Positions 22,925 to 33,810 of a DNA stretch of 64,000 bases are shown piece after piece. The DNA is from Congeria kusceri (lineage: Eukaryota > Mollusca > Bivalvia > Myida > Dreissenidae). Made by a program: the position numbers and the translations under genes. Location: contig CM051033.1 in assembly GCA_027627225.1 (NCBI GenBank), forward strand, positions 51,077,516-51,141,515, read 5' to 3'. Positions within the stretch are counted from its first letter, which is position 1. Each line of letters opens with the position of its first letter. The notes beneath the pieces were generated by a model. The model worked only from the letters and a program-made list of their open reading frames with translations, was not told where the DNA came from and made no database searches.

Positions 22925-23260
22925 CAGGAAAAAAAGATAACTCTTAATTCACTGTAGGCTACACTATACCAATTTACTGGGTAAAAGTTCTCCCTAGTTG
23001 TAATTACCAATAAAGAAGTGCATAAAAGGTATATCACAAATTGCTGATGGCTACACTACATGTACACCAATTTACTGCCTAAAAGTTCCTCCTTATTGTA
23101 AATAACATTGACGTAAAATATAACTCAGTCATCGCTGTATGGTACACAACACCAATTTATTGTGTAATGGTTCTTGCTAGTTGTAATTACAATTGAAAGA
23201 ATTCAGGAATAATAACTCACAAAATCGTTACAGGTTACATTACACCAATGTACAGGGTTC
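22925..23260 (+). repeat. Degenerate roughly 105-bp tandem repeat
   Basis: About three and a half diverged units share TACACCAATTTACTGGGTAA, AAAGTTC, CTAGTTGTAATTAC and a GCTACACTA-like block (22963, 23070, 23150, 23245). The array ends where the next inverted-repeat element begins. Confidence 0.6.
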
Positions 23261-23264
23261 ATCT

Positions 23265-23919
23265 TGGGCCGCTTTTCAATGTACGCGTGATCCGTTATGC
23301 GTATCCGTGTCCATGACTGTACTCGCATGTCCGCATGGAGCTTTTCCATGATTGTGTGTGCATACGTACTTCGTAATATTATACTATGTGTTCTTGTATA
23401 TTATTTATTATTTACAAACAATAAAATAATTGTGATTAAAAGTTTAACGTCGATTCTGCCATAGTTACTCATATTTAAGGCTTCGCTTTACAGAAAACTC
23501 ATTTAGTTCCAAAATAAAATTATGGACAAACATGCATGCTGCTCGTAATTTGTAGTCAATACATTTACATCATTTAAAAGTAAAAAGTATGCTGCTCGTA
23601 ATTTGTAGTCAATACATTTACATCATTTAAAAGTAAAAAGTACAAAAAGTTTGTATGTTTAAAACGAACATATAATCTTAGTACAATGCGTATGTACATT
23701 CTAGTTGACAGTAAAATGCAACTGTATATTTGTAAGCCATTAGAAGTGGAGGCACTGCGCGATTGGGCACGAATGCAGACACGGATATGAACGTGTATGA
23801 ACAAGAATACTGACAAATGGAAACGACCCAGGCTATTTCAACTGGAGCGATATTTTATGTTACGGACGCGTATCACGGACACGGATGACGGATCATGCGC
23901 ACATGGAAAAGCGGCCTTA
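23265..23919. mobile_element. 655-bp inverted-repeat element with internal 53-bp duplication
   Basis: The left end TGGGCCGCTTTTCAATGTAC and the right end (reverse complement TAAGGCCGCTTTTCCATGTG) pair over about 30 bp including CGATGATCCGT-like sequence, with a few mismatches. ATCT flanks both ends (23261-23264, 23920-23923). Inside, 23536-23588 is repeated exactly at 23589-23641. No transposase frame is present and the superfamily is unclear. Confidence 0.65.
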
Positions 23920-23923
23920 ATCT

Positions 23924-25480
23924 GGTAGTACATTATATTGTGCTGTAGTTGACTGGCATGAAGTTTTATCCAGTTCATGTTGTTTGAAGAATGGCAACTG
24001 CCTGTAAATAATAGCAAACAAAACAGTGAGCATAAGATCATGACATTATCATTGCTGTTTGGGAGAGGTAAACCAAAACAGCTGGGGCTTGGGAAAGCAC
24101 TTGGCATTCCTGAGGTGAGAAAATGCAGGTAGCATTGGATGTCTGGGGAAACATAGTGGCTTGTCAATGAGGGGAAAAAACAAGAGGAAAACAATAAAAT
24201 TGTATATATATTGGACTGTTGGACCCCCGTCCCCCCTCCCCCCCCACGGGCCATTTGATGCACTAAGCATCTCCAATGTGGGGAATTAGACAAAAAATGC
24301 GTGGCTCAAATTCCGCTAGGCCAGCCCAGCGCCCCCTGCTGGCTGAAAGTATTGATAGATGCATAAATCAAGGTTCTCATCAAATATTGGTCATCTGCAA
24401 GTGAAAACTAGGACACAAGGTGAAATAATGTAAAAAAACTTCTTTAGACTGTAATGACCTTATTTTCTCATAGATCAGGTTTAAACTTGGTTAGATTGTA
24501 GTCCTCAATGAAATCTACAGTGTGTATGTAACATTGGTACAATACTGGTCATTCTGCAACAATGTCTGTCGAAAAGCATCCTGGTAAATGCCTGTTTACC
24601 AAAGATTTAGGTTGTGTTTACTGTCTTGAATTATGGTTCACTATGTTACTGCATGATCTTGTTTATTATATAATATAACAGACTTGATATGAGGTAAAAG
24701 GAGAATGGAGACAAGGTAAAAGGAGAATGGACAGTTGCTGATGTTTTTAACATGACTCAAGTGATACATTGTACCAGTGTTTCAATGTAAATTGTACATT
24801 ATTTGACATGGTGCCAAAGGTCTGGACAATTCTGCCACAGACTGGAAAATATTCTCTCTTTTCTTCCTTAATTCATAAGTAAAAACAGAAAGCACATTTT
24901 TCTGGACAATAGGCAGATTGGTGTTTTAAGGAATTTAAATAATTTACATACTGAAGTCATAGAAACTAAGTTTGTTAAAATATATAAACTTATTATTGTT
25001 AACGCATGGGTGAATGTTTTCAGTATTATTATACTTATTTCAGTATTTTTTTTTGTTTCTTTCCAATACTAAATATACCCAAAACTTATTGTGAAAACCT
25101 GATTTCAGTATTTTCAAAAGTTTCTTCTTTCACCCATGTTAATGTTTATAGATATATATATGGTAGTTAGTGTATAGATATACAAGATTTTTAAGCAGAG
25201 GCAAAAGATAGGCAGCATAAATACTTTCATAAATACAGACATTTTGGCCTTATACAGGAGCGAACATATGCAGACATTTTGTTCTTGCAAAATTTCCATT
25301 AAACCATGCACTAAATTTATTGTGATAAATTTCTGCAACACCTAGGCCCTGAAATGTGAGTTCCTGCTCATTATTGAGCTATATTCAGTCAAAGCATTTG
25401 TCTACAATTAATATAATTATATGTAAGTCAATACAGGATAGGCTGAATTTGCTTCATAGTTCAGATTTACTTCTAATTTT
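23924..25480. other. Gene-free stretch with a CTCF-like site
   Basis: No gene is supported. Features are a C-rich run at 24227-24247, a CTCF-like motif at 24327-24345, and a short direct duplication AGGTAAAAGGAGAATGGA near 24700. The minus-strand open frame 23838-24293 spans the C-rich run and the element end and is not credible as a protein. Confidence 0.4.
24327..24345 (-). promoter_or_regulatory. CTCF-like binding motif
   Basis: On the minus strand the sequence reads CAGCCAGCAGGGGGCGCTG, close to the bilaterian CTCF core CCASYAGRKGGCRS with its GGGGGCGCT half. CTCF is a zinc-finger architectural protein conserved across bilaterians. It is a sequence match only; occupancy is unknown and GC-rich repeats can contain such motifs by chance. 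Confidence 0.4.
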
Positions 25481-26514
25481 TATGCCCACAAATGGAACTT
25501 TAGGGGCATATAGTATCACATCGTCCGTCCATCCTTCTGTCCGTCTGTCCATTTAGCTTCTCGTGCGAAGCATAACTCCATTAGTATTGAAGGGATTTTA
25601 ATGAAACTTCATATAATTATAGAGGACAATGAGAGGAAGTGCAGAGTACAGAGTACAAGGACCACAACTCTTTCTTCAATATTTACAGAGTTATTGGCTT
25701 TTGTTTCATTTTCTTGTGCAGAGCATATCTCCATTAGTATTGAAGGGATTCATATGAAACTTCATCTAATGATAGAGGACAATGAGAGGAAGTGCAGAGC
25801 ACAAGGACCATAGCTCTTTCTTCAGTATTTACAGAGTTATTGCTCTTTGTTCAATTTTCTTGTGATGAGCATAACTCCATTAGTATTGAAGGGATTTAAA
25901 TGAAACTTCATATTAGGATAGAGGACAATGAGAAGAAGTGCAGAGCACGAGGACTGCAACTCATTCTCCAATATTTACGGAGTTATTGCCCTTTGTTTTA
26001 TTTCTTTATGTGAAGCATTAATTTTCTTGTGCGGAGCATAACTCCATTAGTATTGAAGGGATTCAAATGAAACTTCATATAAGGAATGAGGACAATGAGA
26101 GGAAGTGCAGACCATAAGGACCATTACTCTTTCTTCAATATTTATGTTATTACCCTTTGTTTATTTTTTGTGCAGAGCATAACTGCATTAGTATTGAAAG
26201 GATTTTAAATAAAACCACATATATTGATAGGAAGAGCAGAGTACAAAGACCATAACTCTTTCTTCAATATTTATGGAGTTGTTGCCCTTCAGTTAATTTT
26301 ATAGTGCAGTGCATAACTCCATTAGTATTGAAGTGATTTAAAATAAAACCACATATTGATAGAGGATGTTGAGAGGAAGTGCAGAGTACAAGGGCCATAA
26401 CTCTTTTTGTAGGAAGCATCATTTTTGCCAAAATGTAACTGGCATTGTGTTGCCTTCCTCTGAAAAGCATATGCTTCGGGGGCATACATCACATCCTGTG
26501 ACAAGCCTTGTTTG
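25481..26514 (+). mobile_element. Pearl-like element 1: tandem-repeat core with GGGGCAT ends
   Basis: The head reads TATGCCCACAAATGG and GGGGCATATAG followed by repeated CCGTC. The core is about six units of 145-160 bp, each with CATAACTCCATTAGTATTGA, ATGAAACTTCATAT, GAGGACAATGAGAGGAAGTG and GAGTTATTGCCCTTTG. The tail carries the palindrome AAGCATATGCTT and GGGGGCATACA. This head, satellite core and tail layout is that of bivalve 'pearl' elements, which have been compared with non-autonomous Helentron-type rolling-circle transposons. The assignment is by layout, not alignment. It encodes no protein. Confidence 0.65.
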
Positions 26515-26572
26515 TCCTGAAAATGTATCTTACCAGTGATCAACATTTAACGCCACCTGTAAGCCCTGCGCT

Positions 26573-26876
26573 GGCCCGGCTAGCACAGTTGGTAGAGCGC
26601 TAGACTGTCAATCCGGGGATCGTGAGTTTGAACCCCAGCCCGGCCACAATAACTCGTGTGGGGAATGGTCATGAACTTATTTCTACTGCCATTCTCCCCC
26701 TACCTCTGATTCAAGTAGGGCAGTTGTCAGTTACTGGCATAGGTATGTGCACTTAGTACAGGTAAACCGCTTAGATCGGCTAAGCTTGCCCAGGAAAAGT
26801 GTAGGTTAACTGACCACCATGATATGACTGAAATACTGTTAAAAAGGCAAAAAAAACCAACAAAACAAAACAAACA
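26573..26876 (+). mobile_element. tRNA-derived SINE
   Basis: The first 74 bases (26573-26646) fold as a tRNA-like head starting GGCCCGGCTAGCACAGTTGG and ending CCCGGCCA. They carry a pol III A box (TAGCACAGTTGG) and a B box (AGTTTGAACCCC). The anticodon loop reads CTGTCAA, GTC in the anticodon place, suggesting a tRNA-Asp-like ancestor, but the stems have mismatches so it is not a functional tRNA. The body continues through CTGCCATTCTCCCCCTACC, TGCCCAGGAAAAGTGT and TGATATGACTGAAATACTGT into an A-rich tail near 26850-26876. This 3' domain is the kind shared by many molluscan SINEs (Meta-SINE group). Confidence 0.85.
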
Positions 26877-26889
26877 ATGCCTTGGGCTG

Positions 26890-27020
26890 GTACATTTTGA
26901 ACCGGGCTTGTTTCTGAGATTCTCAGTTTTATATAGGCGGGCTTGTAACTTTTTGTGTGCACTCAAGTGTTAGTATAAGAATTTGGGCTCGCTTGATCAA
27001 ACTTCTAATTTCGATGACTG
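26890..27020. repeat. Dispersed repeat, partner of 13194-13330
   Basis: Contains GGGCTTGTTTCTGAGATTCT, TTTTATATAGGCGGGCTTGT and ATTTCGATGACTGC in the same order as the other copy. It directly follows the SINE tail. Confidence 0.5.
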
Positions 27021-27780
27021 CAGTACTATATAATTTTCTGTAGTTAACACCTGTTTCTATTCCATTCTGTAGCCTTTTAAAGTTCTACATAATTTCCTTA
27101 ATTATCCCATTAAAAAAAAAATGGTTTAAGACTGTCTATTACTAAAACATTGTGTTTTGTACATGAAGTTATGAATTGTATAATTTACATTCAGTAACAT
27201 GTCAGACTTGATGTTTTCAAATACGTTATAGACCTTGTTCATAATAGACCCAAAGTAATAATAAAAGAACTAATAATCTTCAATATAACACATAATTACA
27301 TTCACTGGCACCTCATTCTCTATGGTTATTACTTAAAACCATCTTGTCATTACCAACCATTACCTGCTCTGCTTGAAATCATAACTCCAAAGAAAAAGGT
27401 GTATTTAAACTGTCACGGAATTGCTGTCAGAAATGAAGGTTACATGGAACGATGCAATATTGTTTTTTGTGTGTGTTTTTTTTCAAAGACTTGGGATGAA
27501 GCTCTGGCATGTTTCTTTATAGGGACAGTACCATTAATTTTCTGCTATAAGATTACATTTATTATTATTATTATTATTATGACAGGAATGTGGGTTAGAT
27601 TAATATACTACTTAATGTAGTCACTTGCTTGACACATAAGAAACCAAAGTTATAGTGACAAAACTTTGCCTGCAATGTTTTTGGATACATTTTCAACTAT
27701 ACGACTCGTACATGTAGTTGCTGTCACCTTTGTACCTCATTTATGTGTTCATCCGTTTTGCATCATTCTATGTACTATGC
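27021..27780. other. Gene-free stretch
   Basis: AT-rich sequence with a short TTA microsatellite near 27560. No exon or RNA gene is visible. Confidence 0.4.
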
Positions 27781-28800
27781 CTTTACATCATTTGTGTACT
27801 ATCACTTTAACATATTGTGTGTACTATGCTTTTTACATCCTTTATTTTCTATCGATTTTACATCAATTGTGTACAATCCCTTTTATATCATTCGTGTACA
27901 ATCCCTTTTACATCATTTGTATAATATCCCTTTTACATTATTTGTGTACTATCCATTTTACATCATATGTATAATATCCCTTTTACATTATTTGTGTACT
28001 ATCCATTTTACATCATTTGTATAATATCCCTTTTACATTGTTTGTGTACTATCCATTTTACATCATATGTATAATATCCCTTTTACATTATTTGTGTACT
28101 ATCCATTTTACATCATATGTATAATATCCCTTTTACATTATTTGTGTACTATCAATTTTACATAATTTGTATAATATCCCTTTTACATTATTTGTGTACT
28201 ATCCATTTTACATCATATGTATAATATCCCTTTTACATAATTTGTGTACTATCCATATTACATCATTTGTGTACTGTCCCTTTTATATCATTTGTATAAT
28301 ATCAATTTAACATCATATCGTATAATATCCCTTTTACATCATTTGTGTACTATCCATGTTATGTCATTTATGTTCTATCCATTTTACATCATCGGTGTAC
28401 TATTCCTTTTACATCATTTGTGTACTATCCCTTTACATCATTTGTGTACTATCCCTTTACATCATTTGTGTACTATCCCTTTACATTATTTTACATCATT
28501 TGTGTACTATCCCTTTACATCATTTGTGTACTATCCCTTTACATCATTTGTGTACTATCCCTTTACATCATTTGTGTACTATCCCTTTACATTATTTGTG
28601 TACTATCCCTTTACATCATTTATATAATATTTCTTTTACATCATTTATGTTCTATCCATTTTACATCATTTATGTTCTATCTATATTACATCATGTGTGT
28701 ACTATCCCTTTACATCATTTGTGTACTATACCTATTACATCATTTGTGTACAATCCTTTTTACATCATTTATGTTCTATCCATTCTACATCATTTGTGTG
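27781..28800 (+). repeat. 24/25-bp minisatellite (TTTACATCATTTGTGTACTATCCC)
   Basis: About 40 units of 24-25 bp vary around TTTTACATCATTTGTGTACT plus ATCCC. From about 27900 to 28250 the units alternate between a GTACTATCC type and a GTATAATATCCC type, giving a roughly 50-bp higher-order repeat. Around 28430-28620 the units become very uniform. Three forward frames stay open for long stretches only because the unit has no stop in them. Confidence 0.93.
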
Positions 28801-29690
28801 CCCCATCTTAAACATTTTACGTTTACTATCTTGATTGCATGATTTGTGCGCTATTATTTGTGCATTATTCATTATTGGTGTGCTGTGCAATTTACACCAT
28901 GAATGTACTATCACCATTTACACCACATAATATTATGTTAACTATCCCTTTTATAATGTTTAAATAGTAATTTAATAACTTCAGGAATGTATATTTGAAA
29001 ATCCTGTATGTTCTTTGAGGATAATAAACTGTTTAAATATTTATCTAATGAAGTCAAGTGATAATGGGTCGCTTCATTTAGACCTCAAAGTTAGTTTATA
29101 ATTTTACAGTTGAACACTTATTTGCTTAACAACTTGTGACAAGATTAACGTTTTGGTTTGTTGAAAAGATGGGAGGGGTTTTGTAATAAATACTTTTGCA
29201 AATATAGAAGACTGCTTGACTTTAATGGATATTTTTGGAGAATTGACCTGGTCACATTTATGACTTGTCTATATCCACAATTTATGCTGGTCTTAGTTCA
29301 TCGGACTGGAGAATATTGTTTCCTAGGTAAGTCTTTACTCATAATGACAATTTTTGTCGTCTTTATCAGTGGGGGTACTTCCTAAGTCTACAGCTTGACG
29401 ACTTGACTCTGTTACTTCACTTGTTTGTGGTTCCAAATTCACCATCTTCACTTCATTCACAGTGCACGATGTAGTGTTACTGTATTATAAATTGTTACCC
29501 AGTCCTCATGTTTCATTAATAAAATCATGTTATGTATATCTGAGTTACATTTCTGGGCAAATCTTGTTCAACAAATATTATATATACATTTTTTTGTTCA
29601 GGTTTTTATGTAACATAACATTGTTGTTATATACTTCCCATAAACATAGTGTGCTAGCTCTGCTAAGATCTACGTGTACACAGTTCAAAA
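28801..29690. other. Gene-free stretch between two minisatellites
   Basis: Two open frames (29158-29385, 29462-29731) have no recognisable domain. The sequence is otherwise unremarkable. Confidence 0.4.
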
Positions 29691-31290
29691 TTCAAACACA
29701 CTTATATGTATTGAACCGTATTCATATCTAAATGTGAACAATATATTCATAACTGATAATGAACCATATTCACATCTGGGAGTGAATCATATTCACATCT
29801 AAGAGTGTTCCATATTCATATCTGAGTGTGAACCTTACAACAGCTAGTAACCCATATTCTTATCTGTTAATGAACTATATTCACAACTGAGATTGAACCA
29901 TATTCAGGTCTGTGAATGAACCATATTCACAACTGAGAGTGAACCATATTCACAACTGAGAGTGAACCATATTCACAATTGAGAGTGAACCATATTCACA
30001 ACTGAGAGTGATCCATATTCACAACTGAGAGTGAACCATATTCACAACTGAGAGTGAACCATATTCACAACTGAGAGTGAACCATATTCAGATCTGAAGG
30101 TTAACTATATTTACAGCTGCGAGTGAACCATATTCGCAACTAAGAGTGAACCATATTCACAACTAAGTATGAACCATATTCACAACTAAGAGTGAACCAT
30201 ATTCACAACTAAGTGTGAACCATATTCACAACTGAGAGTGAACCATATTCAGATCTGGAGGTTAACTATATTTACAGCTGCGAGTGAACCATATTCACAA
30301 CTAAGAGTGAACCATATTCACAACTAAGTGTGAACCATATTCACAACTAAGAGTGAACCATATTCACAACTAAGAGTGAACCATATTCACAACTTAGAGT
30401 GAACCATATTCACAACTAAGAGTGAACCATATTCACAACTGAGAGTGAACCATATTCACAACTGAGAGTGAACCATATTCAGATCGATCTGAAGGTTAAC
30501 TATATTTACAGCTGTGAGTGAACCATATCATATTCACAACTAAGAGTGAACCATATTTACAACTAAGAGTGAGCCATATTCGCAATTGAGAGTGAACCAT
30601 ATTGAGAGTGAACCATATTTACAACTAAGTGTGAACCATATTTACAACTAAGAGTGAACCATATTCACAGTTGAGAGTGAACCATATTCACAACTGAGAG
30701 TGAACCATATTTACAACTAAGTGTGAACCATATTTACAACTAAGTGTGAACCATATTTACAACTAAGAGTGAACCATATTCACAACTAAGAGTGAACCAT
30801 ATTCACAACTTATAATGTACCATATTCACAACTAAGAGTGAACCATATTCACAACTTAGAATGTACCATATTCACAACTAAGAGTGAACCGTATTCACAA
30901 CTGAGAGTGAACCATATTCACAACTGAGAGTGAACCATATTCACATCTGAAGGTTAACTATATTTACAGCTGCGAGTGAACCATATTCACAACTAAGAGT
31001 GAACCATATTCACAACTAAGTGTGAACCATATTCACAACTAAGAGTGAACCATATTCACAACTAAGTGTGAACCATATTCACATCTGAAGGTTAACTATA
31101 TTTACAGCTGCGAGTGAACCATATTCACAACTAAGAGTGAACCATATTCGCAGCTAAGAGTGAACCATATTCACAACTAGGAGTCAACCATATTCACAAC
31201 TGAGAGTGAATCATATTCACAATTGAGAGTGAACCATGTTCAGATCTGTGAATGAACCATATTCACAACTGAGGGTGAACCATATTCACA
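29691..31290 (+). repeat. 23-bp minisatellite with higher-order structure
   Basis: About 68 units of 23 bp vary around GAACCATATTCACAACTGAG plus AGT. A distinctive pair of units reading GATCTGAAGGTTAACTATAT and TTACAGCTGCGAG recurs near 30091, 30252, 30486, 30944 and 31083, showing that blocks of several units were duplicated together. No reading frame is maintained. Confidence 0.95.
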
Positions 31291-32290
31291 GTTTTACTGT
31301 AAATGTTAAACGATGTCATATTCAACATCTGGATGTTAGAACTTTTATCTCCACGCTTTTGAAAGTTTTATTGCGCTCTTCAATCATTGTTTGTTTTGTG
31401 ATAGTTATAAATGTATAAATTTAATGTATGTCAGTTTGCATATAACTAATCCACCACAAATCCTGTGGATTAGTGGTCATTTCCCTGCGTAATGTGGTAT
31501 ATCTGTTTTACTTTTGACTTTATCAACTCAGTTCTTTGTGGCTAAATACTATATTGCGGTTAAAGTTTGGTCTTTGTGTTGGTTTTGTTGGACATGTTCT
31601 GAATAAGGTATGTTTATAGTTTAATTATACACTGTATAGCAATTATTAAAAATATATATGTATTATGTTCACAATGAAACCCTAGTATTTATTGGCATTC
31701 AGTCAAAACAGTTATTAGTGTTATAAGTCAGTAAAATGTTGTTGATGCAGCCATTGGAGTTATAGAAAAAAATCACAATTATTAAATAATACATATTTTT
31801 AAACATGAAAAAACCAGTATAATAAAAATTATATATTTTTTACTGAAAACTGTAATAAATTTCAAAACATATTTAGAGTTGTAGGTGTAGCAATAGCACA
31901 ATATTCATATATTATTAATAGTTTTAGGTAATATAGAACACCGGCAGCAGTAGTTTTGATTGACACCATATTAATAACATGCTGCCCTTCAGCTGTTAAG
32001 TGTTTCCTGTATTGAACTGTTTAACAGTCTCGCATCTGATCGTTCACAGATTAAAGTCCATTATTGGTTTTGTAACATTTGCAATCTTTAAGGTGACACA
32101 TTGACTTTGTGATTAGCAGTTTCATTTCTGATAACATGAAAGGTTACATATATTCTTGGGCCCGTATTCTCCAACTAAACATTATTAGACTAAAGAATAA
32201 ATAATAGGCTCGCACTCATGAAAAAATACTTGCGCTTTCACATATATGTTGAGTACAAATGTAACAAATAAAGCATTCTTAATAAAGAAT
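31291..32290. other. Gene-free stretch
   Basis: AT-rich, with no exon, tRNA or inverted-repeat element seen. Confidence 0.4.
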
Positions 32291-32358
32291 ATTTGAGGCG
32301 TGTCGTGGGAAAAACCGGGCTTAATGCATGTGCGTAAAGTGTCATCCCGTATTAGCCA
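32291..32358 (+). mobile_element. Palindromic MITE, left-end fragment
   Basis: TTTGAGGCGTGTCGTGGG, CCGGGCTTAATGCATGTGCG and AAAGTGTCATCCCG match the family's left end. The match stops at ATTAGCC, where the next dispersed repeat begins, so the fragment was cut by or joined to that repeat. Confidence 0.85.
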
Positions 32359-32368
32359 CCTTATTAAC

Positions 32369-32650
32369 CTTAAATTTCCCTCAGAATATAAGCTTTCTTT
32401 AAACTTAACCAAAATCGCACAAAAATTGACTATTTTCGTAAACAATCCCAGCAATTTTTCATCAAACCAATTTAGTGCATAATCTATTAAAGTTTTCATT
32501 CGTAGCAAAACCAATAATTAATGTTTTATAACAAAGTAGAATATAAACATGAAATAATGCTTTTCAAAGCTAAAAAATTCCCCTTTTGGTGTAAAATTCC
32601 CCCCCATCTGAAGGGCCCCGCCAAAGGTGAAAAAAAACAACACTGAGGCT
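32369..32650. repeat. Dispersed repeat, partner of 13330-13715
   Basis: TTTCCCTCAGAATATAAGCT, AACAATCCCAGCA, GTAGAATATAAACATG and GAAGGGCCCCGCCA occur in the same order as at 13420-13690. The copies are clearly related but well diverged, with several indels. Confidence 0.75.
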
Positions 32651-33539
32651 GCACTTGATTTTTGATAAGCAATATTGTACAATTCAAATAAATGTTCAAT
32701 ATTCTTCAGACCTGCTACACTTTCAGCCCAGTTCAAAATTAATGGTATTATTGGTTGTGCAACATCTGTAGTCTTTAATGTGAGACATTGGCTTCATGAT
32801 AAACAGTTACATTTCTGATAAACAAAAGTTAAATAGTCTTCAGACCTTGTGTTTTACATTCTGTCCAACTGCTGTTATCATTGCAGTGATAAACGAAATC
32901 ACCCTTTAAGGAAGAATTATAAGTGAACTATTTGCTTGAACTGGTAGAGGTGAAGAGATTATTAGAAAACTCCTGATAATAGGTGCAAAATCTCTTTAAG
33001 ATAAAATCTTGAGTCAAACACAATTTGTGCAAACTTGAATGACATTGAGTCTTGTGTTTAACCAACAACTTGTGGACTTAGTTTCTTTTCATCCAAAATA
33101 AAGAATGTAAAGTGATAGGTTACATTACATTACTCATTGCATGACAAAGGATTAAGTGTGAAAGCTATTGGTGTTGAATAAACGATCCATTTTCTATTGT
33201 TTCGTGTTCGTTGTTTTTTTGTGGAAAGTCGGATTTTGTAAAAGCGAAATAAGATATGAGATAGTATTTTCTTTGTTTGTAAACAAATATTCGTACTGAA
33301 AATTGTGCAAGATTTCCTACAGATGTGGATTTTAGTTTTAGTGAAAACTTGAATCGAACTGTATTACAGGCTACATTTACATTTACAAGTTGAATTTACT
33401 TGGTGAGCAGTCTAACATTTAGTGAGTTAAATTTTGGTCAAAAAGCCATTTTGGAATTTTTATTCATCTATGGTAAGACTGTGTATGTGCTGTGTAGTAA
33501 TCAAAGTAACATACATGTAATAATATATTTAAGAAACAA
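32651..33539. other. Gene-free stretch
   Basis: No coding or structural feature is seen. Confidence 0.4.
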
Positions 33540-33810
33540 CTTTTGATTAATTGTTCCTTATCGGCTAATAAACAATGGTTTGGAGTTTTGATGCATAGGA
33601 ATAAAATCACGAAGGTGTTACCTTGAGTGGTTTAAAACTTTAACAAAAGCAAATCTGTGAACGACAAAAAAAGATGAGAAAATTATTTTGATTCTAATTT
33701 GACTGTTTTATCTTGTAAAAATTGTTGCTTCATAATTGAGGGTTTAACAACAGTAAATGTTGTTCTTCGTCTACAGAAAACTATGCGCATGTATGATATT
33801 ATGATTTTCC
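33540..33810. repeat. Dispersed repeat family, copy 2 of 3
   Basis: The most diverged copy: TCGGCTAATAAACAATGGTT, GAGTTTTGATGCATAGG, TATTTTGATTCTAATTTGAC and GGTTTAACAACAGTAAATG align in order with the copies at 18000 and 45435. Confidence 0.6.

Noticed and set aside
26573..26646. Functional tRNA gene
   Set aside because: Stem mismatches, T-loop GTTTGAA instead of GTTCGAA, and direct continuation into a SINE body with an A-rich tail.
27666..28842. Open frames of 93-165 codons, rich in Tyr, Ile, Cys and Leu
   Set aside because: Products of the 24/25-bp minisatellite read in three frames.
27781..31290. CRISPR-like spacing of short repeats
   Set aside because: The repeats are contiguous without unique spacers and the genome is eukaryotic.
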